25,832 bases of DNA from an uncultured Burkholderiaceae bacterium (GTDB taxonomy: Bacteria; Pseudomonadota; Gammaproteobacteria; Burkholderiales; Burkholderiaceae_C). Below, in pieces: positions 1-7,597 of the stretch (within the stretch, counting starts at the first letter, position 1; the number at the start of each line of letters is the position of its first letter). The stretch lies in assembly GCA_938022295.1 (NCBI GenBank), contig CALIDR010000104.1:1-25832 (forward strand), written 5' to 3'. The position numbers were made by a program, and so were the translations under genes. Below the pieces are notes generated by a model that saw only the letters and a program-made list of their open reading frames with translations, searched no databases and was not told the origin of the DNA.

Positions 1-87
1 CTGCGACGGGTACTGGTCCTTGGCCTCGAACACCATGCGCACCGCGCGCTCGACGACCTCCGGGGAAAACTTCGGGGACTTCCTCAT
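1..87 (-). CDS. IS3-family transposase OrfA, N-terminal part
   Basis: Only the first 29 residues are in the window, starting MRKSPKFSPEVVERAVRMVF. This is the typical opening of the helix-turn-helix OrfA proteins of IS3-family elements (transposase_8 family), which bind the element's ends and, by programmed frameshifting with OrfB, form the full transposase. A GGAG sequence lies a few bases before the ATG. The gene reads out of the window, away from the LuxR-type gene into which the element appears to have inserted. The family call rests on this short N-terminus and on the terminal-repeat-like sequence upstream. Confidence 0.75.
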   Translation of the reverse strand, partial: MRKSPKFSPEVVERAVRMVFEAKDQYPSQ

Positions 88-140
88 GATGGCTCCATCT
101 TCTCAAACGAAGGAGCCTCCTCAATTCCCGGGGCGGTTCA
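1..140 (-). mobile_element. End of an IS3-family insertion sequence (partial)
   Basis: The minus strand from 140 downward begins TGAACCGCCCCGGG, which has the 5'-TG start and GC-rich character of IS3-family terminal repeats. It is followed after about 50 bases by the start of an IS3-type OrfA at 87. The other end of the element lies outside the window, so the second inverted repeat and the target-site duplication cannot be checked. The boundary at 140/141 is inferred from the TG rule and from where the LuxR-type protein similarity stops; it could be off by a few bases. Confidence 0.7.
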
Positions 141-1030
141 ATCAAACCCATGGAGATCGCGATCGACACCGCGTGGGCCCGGTTGGATGCCCCGAGCTTG
201 CGCATGATCCGCTGCAGGTGGTTCTTGACCGTCAGCGCGCTGATGCCGAGCAGCTCGCCGATCTGCTGGTTGTTCTTGCCGGCCTGAACCCAGGCCATGA
301 TCTGGCGTTCGCGCTGCGTGATCGCGGCCGCGGGCGGCGCTGCGCACTCGCCGGCGCTCGGGGCGTGGGCGGGGCCCGCCTGTCCGAGTGCGGTCTCGTT
401 GGCACGCACGCGCAGCCACGCGTGGCACAGCAGCGGAAGCACCGTGTCGAAAGCCGTCAGGCGCTCGCTCGTGCTCCCCGGCGGCACACCGAGCAGCGCG
501 AACAGGGCCTCGAGTTCGGACGGGTCCGCGGCGCGAGCACAACCGTGCACCAGGGTCGCCTCGAACGGCAAGTGAGAGCGCGGCTGGCTGGCCACGGGCA
601 GTGCCGGCTCGGGCATTCGCGACAGATCGAACGCCAGCGGACGGCCGCCGTGGTCGCTCCATCCCGAGGTGATCGAACGCATCCAGGCGCCGCTGCCTTC
701 GCGCAGCGCGCGCAGGCAGTCGTCGGGCAGGACGACGCGGTTGAAGACGTCGAAGGCCAGTGCGCGCAGCCGGCGGTCGTAGGCCGCACAGACCATCACC
801 TCGTGCGGCAACAGCACCTGCAGTGCCCCCTGCGTCCAGACGAAGAACTGGTGGCGGCGGTTGATGTGCGGCGCGGACTCCACGAGGTGGACGATCGCCT
901 CGGTGCGGCGCACCTGCGCGTCGCCCCCGGTCGCGCCGTGGGCCACCGACGGCACCCACGAATCCGCATGGGCGTCGGCGCCGGACGAAGCCGGGTTGCG
1001 CGGCCCGCTCTCGCAACGAAGCGGACTCAC
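141..1030 (-). CDS. LuxR-type regulator resembling EpsA, 3' end interrupted by IS3 element
   Basis: The protein has a C-terminal LuxR/GerE helix-turn-helix at about residues 236-297 (ITQRERQIMAWVQAGKNNQQ, then IGELLGISALTVKNHLQRIM) and a 220-residue N-terminal part with a QFFVWTQGALQVLLPHEVMV stretch. This matches my recollection of EpsA, the transcriptional regulator tied to PEP-CTERM/exosortase B loci. The start is a GTG at 1030, with GGAGG 8 bases upstream and an in-frame TAG just before it. The gene has no stop of its own: after residue 297 (position 140) the frame runs into the insertion sequence and stays open to the window edge. The HTH is complete, so the product may still bind DNA but would carry an IS-encoded tail. 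The EpsA assignment is by resemblance; the LuxR-type HTH is certain. Confidence 0.75.
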
Positions 1031-1314
1031 CTAAACCACCTCCCTCACCACGACGCCGGCCGTCGAGACGACGACCACTGCTTCTCATCGGCTCCGCGGC
1101 GAAACGACGGCGCCGACGAACCTCCCGTCACCGCAGCACGACACGTGTGCGGTGCTACCTTTCGATCAGAGCGTAGGCTGCGCAAGTGACGGCCGGTTGA
1201 ACGCACGTCGTCGGCCGCATAGTCCGAACGGACCTCGCGTCCGGCTCGTCGTCACGACGATGACAACTGCAGCGCTCACGCTGCGCGCATGGCCACGCAT
1301 TCGCACTCCGGCAC

Positions 1315-3027
1315 ATGAGCTCGCTCTCGCGATGGACTTTCGGCCTCGCGGTCGTCTCGGCTTCGCTGGCGTTCGAGCCCTCGGTCCGCTCGGCACACGC
1401 TGGCGTTCGCGACACACTGCGCGATGGGCGTGCGTCCGCCACGTTGCTCCTGCCGGCAACACGCGCCGGTATCGACACCGCGGCGCCCGCGTTCCACGCT
1501 GCGACGCCCGGCGGGATCGCAAGGAAAGGCGTCTCGGAGCAGTCCATCCGCGCCGACCGCGACGCCAGCTCCATCGGGATGCCACGGCGTGAGCAGCCAC
1601 TCGCGGTGCGTCCGTCGGACCCGAGGTTCGATCAGCAGTGGTGGCTGTTCGCCCACGGTGCCGTCCAGCACGGTGTCGCTGGCTTCGAGACCGCTTGGCT
1701 GCGCAACCGTGGCCTTCCGGTGTCGGGGCCGGCGCCGGTCGTCGCGGTGCTGGATTCAGGCATCACGTCGCATCCCGAGCTCAACGCGCGCCTGCTTCCC
1801 GGCTACGACTTCGTCTCCGACACCGAGTATGCGAACGACGGCGACGGCCGCGACGCCGATCCGTCGGACCCGGGAAACTGGCTGTCGGCCGCCGAGCAGG
1901 CGGCCCGCCCGGACAAGTACGGCGGCTGCCCGCCGGTGCCGCGCTCGACGTGGCACGGCACCGCGATCGCAGGGCAGATCGCCGCCGTCACCGACAACGG
2001 CGTCGGAGTCGCGGCGGCCACCTGGCAGGGCGTTTCGGTGCTGCCGGTCCGTGTGGCCGGGCGCTGTGGCGCCGCGGTCGCCGACGTCGTCGCCGGCATG
2101 CGCTGGGCCGGCGGTCTGCCGGTCGACGGCGCGCCGCCGAACCCGTACCCGGCGCGCGTCGTCGTGCTCGGTTACGGCGCGGCCGCGTCGTGCGACGCCA
2201 ACGACCCGGATCCGGCCGCGCGCGACGCCGCGCGCTCGTACCGGCAGGCGCTGCGCGAACTGCGCGCCGCCGGCGTGTTCGTCGTCGTCGGTGCCGGCAA
2301 CGGCCGCGGCGCGGTGCAGCGGCCGGCGAACTGTCCCGGTGCGTTCGCCGTCACGGCGACCCATCGCGACGGCTACAAGGCCAACTACGCCAACCTCGGG
2401 CTCGAAGTCGCCCTCGCCACTCCCGGCGGCGACGTCGACAACGGCGCGACCTGCGATCGCGAACTCGCCGACAGCGGCATCGTCACGACGTCCGATCTCG
2501 GTGCGACCTCACCCGCCGCCGCGGGTTACGCGGCGGCAGCGGGCACGAGCTTCGCGGCACCGGCCGTGGCGGCCACGGCGGCGCTGATGCTGGCCGTCAA
2601 TCCGGCGCTGACGGTCGATCAGCTGGCCGACGGTCTGCGCCGCTCGGCGCGCCCGCACGTGGGCGTGCCGCCGCTCGGTGCGTGCGCCGCGGACAACAAG
2701 GGCCGCTGCGGCTGCACGACGACCACCTGCGGCGCCGGTCTGCTCGACGCCGACGAAGCCTTGCGCTACGCGGCCGCGCCGTCGGCCTACGTCGCACCGC
2801 CGAGGTCGACGGTGGTGCTCGACAGCGAGCCACTGCAGCGCTGCGCGGCGCTGCTCGGGCGACCGCCGGTCGGCCCGGTCGATCCCGGCATCACGCCCCC
2901 ACCGGGCGACCCCGACGCCGGATCCGGAGGTGGCGCAACGGGGCCGCTGTGGATCGTGGCGCTGGCGCTGGCCACCGTGGCGCTACGCCGGCACCGGCCG
3001 GCTGCGCCCTGCAACCGCGAGCGCTGA
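1315..3027 (+). CDS. Secreted S8 family serine protease (subtilisin-like) with C-terminal anchor-like tail
   Basis: A 570-residue exported protease. An N-terminal signal peptide (residues 1-29, ending AHA) is followed by a roughly 70-residue propeptide-like region and an S8 catalytic domain. The triad is Asp147 (VAVLDSGI), His214 (HGTAIAGQIAA) and Ser412 (GTSFAAPAVAA), with Asn329 of VGAGN as the oxyanion residue. Several cysteines in the late domain (CAADNKGRCGC) suggest disulfides. The C-terminus has a Gly-rich patch (538-540), a hydrophobic segment (about 541-557) and RRHR, the layout of tripartite sorting tails such as GlyGly-CTERM. It is divergent from the EpsA-like gene, with 284 bases between them. 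No clear ribosome-binding site precedes the ATG, but no other in-frame start fits the signal peptide. The substrate is unknown. Confidence 0.92.
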   Translation: MSSLSRWTFGLAVVSASLAFEPSVRSAHAGVRDTLRDGRASATLLLPATRAGIDTAAPAFHAATPGGIARKGVSEQSIRADRDASSIGMPRREQPLAVRPSDPRFDQQWWLFAHGAVQHGVAGFETAWLRNRGLPVSGPAPVVAVLDSGITSHPELNARLLPGYDFVSDTEYANDGDGRDADPSDPGNWLSAAEQAARPDKYGGCPPVPRSTWHGTAIAGQIAAVTDNGVGVAAATWQGVSVLPVRVAGRCGAAVADVVAGMRWAGGLPVDGAPPNPYPARVVVLGYGAAASCDANDPDPAARDAARSYRQALRELRAAGVFVVVGAGNGRGAVQRPANCPGAFAVTATHRDGYKANYANLGLEVALATPGGDVDNGATCDRELADSGIVTTSDLGATSPAAAGYAAAAGTSFAAPAVAATAALMLAVNPALTVDQLADGLRRSARPHVGVPPLGACAADNKGRCGCTTTTCGAGLLDADEALRYAAAPSAYVAPPRSTVVLDSEPLQRCAALLGRPPVGPVDPGITPPPGDPDAGSGGGATGPLWIVALALATVALRRHRPAAPCNRER

Positions 3028-3121
3028 CGCCCGGTGTCGGCGCTGTGGCGGCACACGGCCGCGCACGACGACGGCCGCCGCCGACGTTCTCTAGCGCGGA
3101 CTCGTCGTCGCCCCGCGGAAG

Positions 3122-4627
3122 TCAGGGTACCTGCGGGCGCTGCACGGGCCGGTCGAGCGCCGCCTGCAGCATGCGGTCGGCCACCGCGAGGTCGGGCGCG
3201 CCGAGGTCGACGAACACGGCCGCGGTGCCGAACTTGCGCGCGAGCGCCGCCCAGGCGGCGCGGCGCTGGGTCATGCGCGCCCCGAGGCCGGCGAAGCGCG
3301 CGCCGAACCCGGCTTCGTCGACCAGCAGCAGCAGCGGCACGCCCGCCGGCAGCGCCTGCGCGAGCCGGCGTACCAGCCGGCCCTGCTGCTCGTCCTCGGG
3401 CGTGGCGCCCATGTCGAACAGCACGATCGCCGCGTCGGGGTCGGCGCCGCTGGAGGCCGGCAGCGCGTCCTCGTCGCCGAACGCGACGACGGGGTCGACG
3501 TCGAGCTGCACGCGGTCGCCCCAGACACGGGCGCAGATCTCGCGCAGCGCGAGCGTGGCCTGCGCCGTCGGCGGCTGGGCGTGCGGCACCAGGCGCACGC
3601 GCGCCGGCCCGCTGCGCAGCTGGCGCAGCAGCTGCTGGAAGTACGGCTCGTGCAGCGGCAGCGGGAAGCGCCGCGCGAGCCGCCGCGCGCGGCCGAGCGA
3701 CCACAGCGCGAGCACGCCGCGCGGCACGACGACGGCGAGCACGAGCGTCCACGCGTACAGGTGGATCCACGGCGCGGCGCTGTCGGCCGCACCGGCGGCG
3801 GCCGCACCGTCGGCGGCGATGCGCAGCGCCTCGATGCCGGCGACGTCGGGCAGCGCGATGCCCGACAGCCGCGACGCCGGCGCGAGCAGGGTCGACAGCA
3901 GCGCGTGCACCGCCGGCGGCTCGAGGAACGTGCTCTGCCAGCCGGCGCGGTAGTCGAGCACGAGGCCGCGCAGGTACAGCCCGGCGAGCAGCCCCAGGGC
4001 CAGCGCCGCCGCCGCCGCGTGCAGCACCGCAGCGGCGCGCGCAGCCGTCAGCGGCGCCGTCGCGGCGAGCCACTCGGCGCCGAACGCCGGCCAGACGCGG
4101 GCGAGGCCCAGTTCGTCGAGCCGGCGTGGTGCGCTCTGGTCGCTGCCGCGCTGCACCGCACGCCGCACGCGGCGCGCGAGCGGCCCCGCCTCGGCCGGCC
4201 GCCGGCGCACCAGCGCGACGACGCCGCCGGCGAGCAGCCAGACGTAGACGACGGCGTTCCAGGCGACGAGCGTCCACACCGGTGGCGCCAGCAGGTCGAC
4301 GTGCCGGCTGTCGCCGACGCGGTCGACGAGCGCGCCGGCGAGGAACGCGACCGCCACCGCCGCCAGCACCCAGCCCGCCCGCCACAGCGGCCGCTGCAGC
4401 CAGCGCCACACCCCCGCGCTCGCGGCGGCGTCGCGCGGCAGCAGGCGCTGCAGCGCGGCGTGCGCGCGCGCGGCGACGAAGGCCTCGGGCGTGGCGCCGG
4501 TGCCCACCGTCTCGGCGGCCACGCGCGTGGCCCAGGCGCGGTCGGCGGCGGTCCACTGCGGCACTTCGGGCTCGGCGCGGTCTAGCACGCGCACGAGCAC
4601 CACTTCACGGGCGGCGGCTTCGTCCAT
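3122..4627 (-). CDS. DUF2868 domain membrane protein
   Basis: A protein of about 501 residues with roughly four hydrophobic segments (around residues 82-108, 117-137, 196-220 and 290-310, counting from the chosen start). The stretch LDYRAGWQSTFLE between the third and fourth segments and the C-terminal cytosolic part fit DUF2868, a family of unknown function that in many Burkholderiales is paired with a DUF3482 GTPase-like gene. No such partner is present here. I chose the ATG at 4627 (MDEAAAREVVLVRVLDR); an in-frame start at 4708 would overlap the upstream small gene by 29 bases and add a proline/arginine-rich leader. Neither start has a well-spaced ribosome-binding site. It is last in a minus-strand run after the PepSY gene and the small membrane gene. 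Confidence 0.75.
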   Translation of the reverse strand: MDEAAAREVVLVRVLDRAEPEVPQWTAADRAWATRVAAETVGTGATPEAFVAARAHAALQRLLPRDAAASAGVWRWLQRPLWRAGWVLAAVAVAFLAGALVDRVGDSRHVDLLAPPVWTLVAWNAVVYVWLLAGGVVALVRRRPAEAGPLARRVRRAVQRGSDQSAPRRLDELGLARVWPAFGAEWLAATAPLTAARAAAVLHAAAAALALGLLAGLYLRGLVLDYRAGWQSTFLEPPAVHALLSTLLAPASRLSGIALPDVAGIEALRIAADGAAAAGAADSAAPWIHLYAWTLVLAVVVPRGVLALWSLGRARRLARRFPLPLHEPYFQQLLRQLRSGPARVRLVPHAQPPTAQATLALREICARVWGDRVQLDVDPVVAFGDEDALPASSGADPDAAIVLFDMGATPEDEQQGRLVRRLAQALPAGVPLLLLVDEAGFGARFAGLGARMTQRRAAWAALARKFGTAAVFVDLGAPDLAVADRMLQAALDRPVQRPQVP

Positions 4628-4679
4628 CGGGGGTGCGATGGTGCCAGATGCACCACCTCCCTCCGGGAGCGGGAGCGGT

Positions 4680-4901
4680 TCAGGCGGACGGCGGCGGCGG
4701 GCGGTCACCCGCCACGGTGCGGTCGGCGCCGGGCGGGGCTTCGCACCGGCTCGGGTCGGCGACGCGCAGCCACGCGACGCCGATCAGCAGCGGAATCGCG
4801 ACGTATCCCCAGCCGCTGCCCCACCACCGCTCGACGGCGAGCCCGATGCCGGCACCGCCGACCAGGCACAGCACGAGGACGAGCAGGCGACGGGTGGGCA
4901 C
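4680..4901 (-). CDS. Small two-helix membrane protein, function unknown
   Basis: A 73-residue protein. Residues 5-21 (RLLVLVLCLVGGAGIGL) and about 30-46 (GYVAIPLLIGVAWLRVA) are hydrophobic and should form two membrane helices, followed by a polar, proline-rich tail. It starts 18 bases after the PepSY gene stops and ends just before or inside the start of the DUF2868 gene, so it is probably co-transcribed with both. No family was recognised. The hydrophobic pattern and position argue that it is a real gene, although no strong ribosome-binding site is visible. Confidence 0.6.
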   Translation of the reverse strand: MPTRRLLVLVLCLVGGAGIGLAVERWWGSGWGYVAIPLLIGVAWLRVADPSRCEAPPGADRTVAGDRPPPPSA

Positions 4902-4919
4902 GGCGCAGCGCGCGAGGCG

Positions 4920-5183
4920 TCAGTCCTCGGGACGGTCGGAGGCGATGCGGCCGCTGACGGGGTCGATCTTCAGCCTGCGCTTGCGGCCGTCCTCGAACGC
5001 CTCGACTTCCCACAGGCCGTCGTCGAACTCGATCTCGACGATCGGCCCGAACCCTCGCTGCTCGAGGGCGAGCACGATCGCCGACAGCGGTTGCGCATCG
5101 GCGGGCGGCCGACCGGCGGCGGACGCCGCGGACGACAGCAGCAAGCCGGCGGCCAGCGCGCCGGTGGCGGGGATGCGGGTCAT
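4920..5183 (-). CDS. Periplasmic PepSY domain protein
   Basis: An 87-residue exported protein. Residues 1-23 form a signal peptide (MTRIPATGALAAGLLLSSAA, then SAA), followed by a single PepSY-like module with a strand pattern such as GPIVEIEFDDGLWEVEAFED and KIDPVSGRI. PepSY modules are thought to bind or inhibit proteases or act in periplasmic sensing; the partner here is unknown. The start is well supported: ATG at 5183 with AGGAG 7 bases upstream. It lies 59 bases downstream of the acyl-CoA dehydrogenase and 18 bases upstream of the small membrane gene. A longer in-frame version reaching back to 5447 would run into the dehydrogenase and is rejected. Confidence 0.8.
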   Translation of the reverse strand: MTRIPATGALAAGLLLSSAASAAGRPPADAQPLSAIVLALEQRGFGPIVEIEFDDGLWEVEAFEDGRKRRLKIDPVSGRIASDRPED

Positions 5184-5242
5184 CGCCGATCTCCTGTGTG
5201 GTCGCAGGCGCGGGGGTACGCCCGCGGGCGCGAGCGTCCCGC

Positions 5243-6373
5243 TCAGGCGAGCGCCCTGCCGATCAGGATCTTCTGCACGTCGGAAGTTCCCTCGTAGATC
5301 TGGCACACGCGCACGTCGCGATAGATGCGCTCGACCGGGAAGTCGGCCACGTAGCCGTAGCCGCCGTGGATCTGGATCGCCGCGCTGCACACCCGCTCGG
5401 CCATCTCGCTGGCGTAGAGCTTGGCCATCGCGGCCTCCTTCAGGCACGGGCGGCCGGCGTCCTTCAGGCTCGCGGCGTGGTGGATCAGCTGGCGCGCGGC
5501 CTCGAGCTGGGTGGCCATCTCGGCCAGCCGGAACTGCACCGCCTGGTGCTCAAAGATCGGCTGGCCGAACGCGACGCGGTCCTTGCTGTAGGCGAGCGCG
5601 GCCTCGAACGCTGCGCGTGCCATGCCCAGGCTCTGCGCCGCGATGCCGATGCGCCCGCCCTCGAGGCCCGACAGCGCGATCTTCAGCCCCATCCCCTCGT
5701 CGGCGAGCAGGTTCTCGCCCGGCACGCGGCAGTCCTCGAACACGATCTGCGCCGTGTCGCTGCTGTGCTGGCCCATCTTCTCCTCCAGCCGCGCGACGCG
5801 GTAGCCCGGCGTGTCGGTGGGCACGACGAAGGCGCTGATGCCCTTCTTGCCGGCGGCCTTGTCGGTGACCGCCATCACGATCGCGACGTCGCCGTGCTTG
5901 CCGCTGGTGATGAACTGCTTGACGCCGTTGAGCACGTAGTGCCCGCCGTCGCGCACCGCGGTCGTCTTCAGCCCCGCCGCCTCGGAGCCGACGTGCGGCT
6001 CGGTGAGGCAGAACGCGCCGAGCATCTCGCCGCGCGCGAGCGGCTTCAGGAAGCGCTGCTTCTGGTTTTCGTTGCCCCAGGCCATCAGGATCGAGCACAC
6101 GGGGCAGTTGTTGACGCTGACCACCGTCGAGGTGCCGCCGTCGCCGGCGGCGATCTCCTCCAGGATCAGCGCGAGCGCCAGGTAGTCGAGCCCGGCGCCG
6201 TCGTACTCGGCGGGCACCGCGACGCCGTAGCAGCCCAGCGCCGCGAGCCCCTTCAGCTCGGCGGCGGGGAAGTGGTGCTCGCGGTCCCAGCGCGCGGCCT
6301 TCGGTGCGATCTCGGCCTGCACGAACGTGCGCACGGCGTCCTGGACGGCGAGGTGATCTTCGGACAGCAGCAT
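5243..6373 (-). CDS. Acyl-CoA dehydrogenase (short/medium-chain type)
   Basis: A 376-residue flavoenzyme that introduces the trans-2 double bond into acyl-CoA, passing electrons to electron-transfer flavoprotein. The family signatures are present: AFCLTEPHVGSEA near residue 118 (substrate/FAD loop), the helical C-terminal domain with KDRVAFGQPI, IQIHGGYGYVADFPVERIYR, and IYEGTSDVQ, where Glu361 is the expected catalytic base of the short/medium-chain branch. Length is typical. It is the last enzyme of a same-strand group (thiolase, MaoC hydratase, SDR, this gene), consistent with beta-oxidation of a fatty or branched acid. The exact chain length cannot be told from the sequence. Confidence 0.93.
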   Translation of the reverse strand: MLLSEDHLAVQDAVRTFVQAEIAPKAARWDREHHFPAAELKGLAALGCYGVAVPAEYDGAGLDYLALALILEEIAAGDGGTSTVVSVNNCPVCSILMAWGNENQKQRFLKPLARGEMLGAFCLTEPHVGSEAAGLKTTAVRDGGHYVLNGVKQFITSGKHGDVAIVMAVTDKAAGKKGISAFVVPTDTPGYRVARLEEKMGQHSSDTAQIVFEDCRVPGENLLADEGMGLKIALSGLEGGRIGIAAQSLGMARAAFEAALAYSKDRVAFGQPIFEHQAVQFRLAEMATQLEAARQLIHHAASLKDAGRPCLKEAAMAKLYASEMAERVCSAAIQIHGGYGYVADFPVERIYRDVRVCQIYEGTSDVQKILIGRALA

Positions 6374-6392
6374 CGGCGGTGTCTCCGCGGCC

Positions 6393-7058
6393 TCACCAGG
6401 GAATCGGCGAGCCGTCGTGGTTCAGGAAGCGGCCGGTGTCGGCCGGCGTCAGCGCGGCGATCGTGCGCCGCAGGTCGGACACGCTCTGCTCGACGCTCAG
6501 GTCCGCCGCGGCGCCGCCCATGTCGGTGCGCACCCAGCCGGGGTGGAACGCCACGCACACCGCGCGCCCGGCCAGCGCGAGCGCGACGTCCTTCAGCACC
6601 GAGTTCAGCGCCGCCTTCGACGCGCGGTACAGCCAGCCCGAGGTGCCGGTGCGCGCACCGATCGAGCCCATGCGCGACGACAGCACGGCGAGCTTGGCGC
6701 CCGGGGCGAGCGCGTCGGCCACCTGCGGCAGCACCTGCATCGCGCCGAGCACGTTGGCGTGCATCACGGCGTCGAAGTCGTCGCGCGTCGGCGTCTCGAG
6801 CGCGGCAGTGCGCGGGCCGAAGACGCCGGCGGCGAAGACCGCGACGTCGAAGCGCGCGCCGTCGATGCGCCAGCCCAGGCCCGCCGCGCTGACCGGGTCG
6901 GCGACGTCGAGCGCGAACGCGCTGGCGCCCAGCGCGCGCAGCCGCGCGAGGTCGTCGTCGCGCTGTGCGGTGGCGGTGACGGCGGCGCCTTCGGCGCGGT
7001 ACTGGCGCACGAACTCGTGGCCGATGCCGCGCGACGCGCCGATCACGAGCACCCGCAT
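6393..7058 (-). CDS. Short-chain dehydrogenase/reductase (SDR)
   Basis: A 221-residue classical-size SDR. It has the NAD(P)-binding GASRGIG (residues 7-13), the NxxG-type core around FAAGVFG (75-81), Asn102 of HANV, a serine-rich active-site strand (VLSSRMGS, 125-132) and YRASK, giving Tyr144 and Lys148 of the catalytic YxxxK. It lies 19 bases upstream of the acyl-CoA dehydrogenase and 13 bases downstream of the MaoC-like gene. The neighbourhood suggests a 3-hydroxyacyl-CoA or related substrate, but SDR specificity cannot be read from these motifs. Some family members of this length act on carbonyls unrelated to fatty-acid breakdown. Confidence 0.9.
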   Translation of the reverse strand: MRVLVIGASRGIGHEFVRQYRAEGAAVTATAQRDDDLARLRALGASAFALDVADPVSAAGLGWRIDGARFDVAVFAAGVFGPRTAALETPTRDDFDAVMHANVLGAMQVLPQVADALAPGAKLAVLSSRMGSIGARTGTSGWLYRASKAALNSVLKDVALALAGRAVCVAFHPGWVRTDMGGAAADLSVEQSVSDLRRTIAALTPADTGRFLNHDGSPIPW

Positions 7059-7071
7059 CGAAGGCCCCGCC

Positions 7072-7596
7072 TCAACGCCGCCGCTGCACGAGCACGGTGC
7101 CGCGCCCGATCACGCTCGGTGCGCTGCCGCGCACGCCGGCCGTGCCGTCGAGGTGGCCGATCGCCCCGCCCAGGCGCGCGCTCCACTCGACGGACGACAC
7201 GCGCCAGTGCAGCAGCAGTTCCTGGTCGGCGAACACCGGGTGCTTGAACGCGAAGTTGAAGTTCAGGCCGATCACCTGCCGCGCGCAGCCCGCCAGCGGG
7301 GTCGAGAAATGCGCCGACACCAGGCCCATCATCGCCGCGGCCGTCTGCTGGCCGCTGGCGACGATCTCGCCGAAGCGTGCGCGCTGGGCGACCGCGTCGT
7401 CCTGGTGCAGCGGATTCGTGTCGCCGGTCAGGCGCGCGAACGCGGCGATCTCCTCGCGGCCGAAGCGCACGCGGCGCGAGCATTGCTCGCCGGCGGCGAT
7501 CAGCGCCGCGGCGGCAGCGGCGGCATCGCCCGCAGCGGGCGGCAGCGCCGCGCCCGCGCCGCCGCGGCCCGCGCCGCCCGCTCGCGCGTCGTCCAC
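7072..7596 (-). CDS. MaoC-like (R)-specific enoyl-CoA hydratase
   Basis: A 174-residue hot-dog-fold protein. FARLTGDTNPLHQDDAVA (about 53-70) matches the hydratase-2 motif exactly, with Asp59 and His64 as the catalytic pair that adds water to trans-2-enoyl-CoA, giving the (R)-3-hydroxyacyl-CoA. The first 35 residues are Ala/Gly-rich and atypical. The listed GTG start at 7596 is one base after the thiolase stop and has no ribosome-binding site, so the true start could lie further in. It is translationally close to the thiolase upstream and the SDR downstream. Confidence 0.85.
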   Translation of the reverse strand: MDDARAGGAGRGGAGAALPPAAGDAAAAAAALIAAGEQCSRRVRFGREEIAAFARLTGDTNPLHQDDAVAQRARFGEIVASGQQTAAAMMGLVSAHFSTPLAGCARQVIGLNFNFAFKHPVFADQELLLHWRVSSVEWSARLGGAIGHLDGTAGVRGSAPSVIGRGTVLVQRRR

Positions 7597-7597
7597 G

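Noticed and set aside
20..1189. Long plus-strand open frame (389 codons) and a minus-strand frame of 316 codons over the regulator
   Set aside because: Both are Arg/Ala/Gly-rich shadows of the LuxR-type gene, whose own frame gives a clear HTH and a proper start.
1290..1305. Sigma-54-like GG-N10-GC (TGGCCACGCATTCGCA) upstream of the protease
   Set aside because: The rest of the consensus is poor, and the predicted start of transcription would fall on the ATG itself.
3028..3121. Possible terminator between the converging protease and DUF2868 genes
   Set aside because: Only GTCGGCG/CGCCGAC with a large loop could be found and there is no T-run, so no terminator is called.
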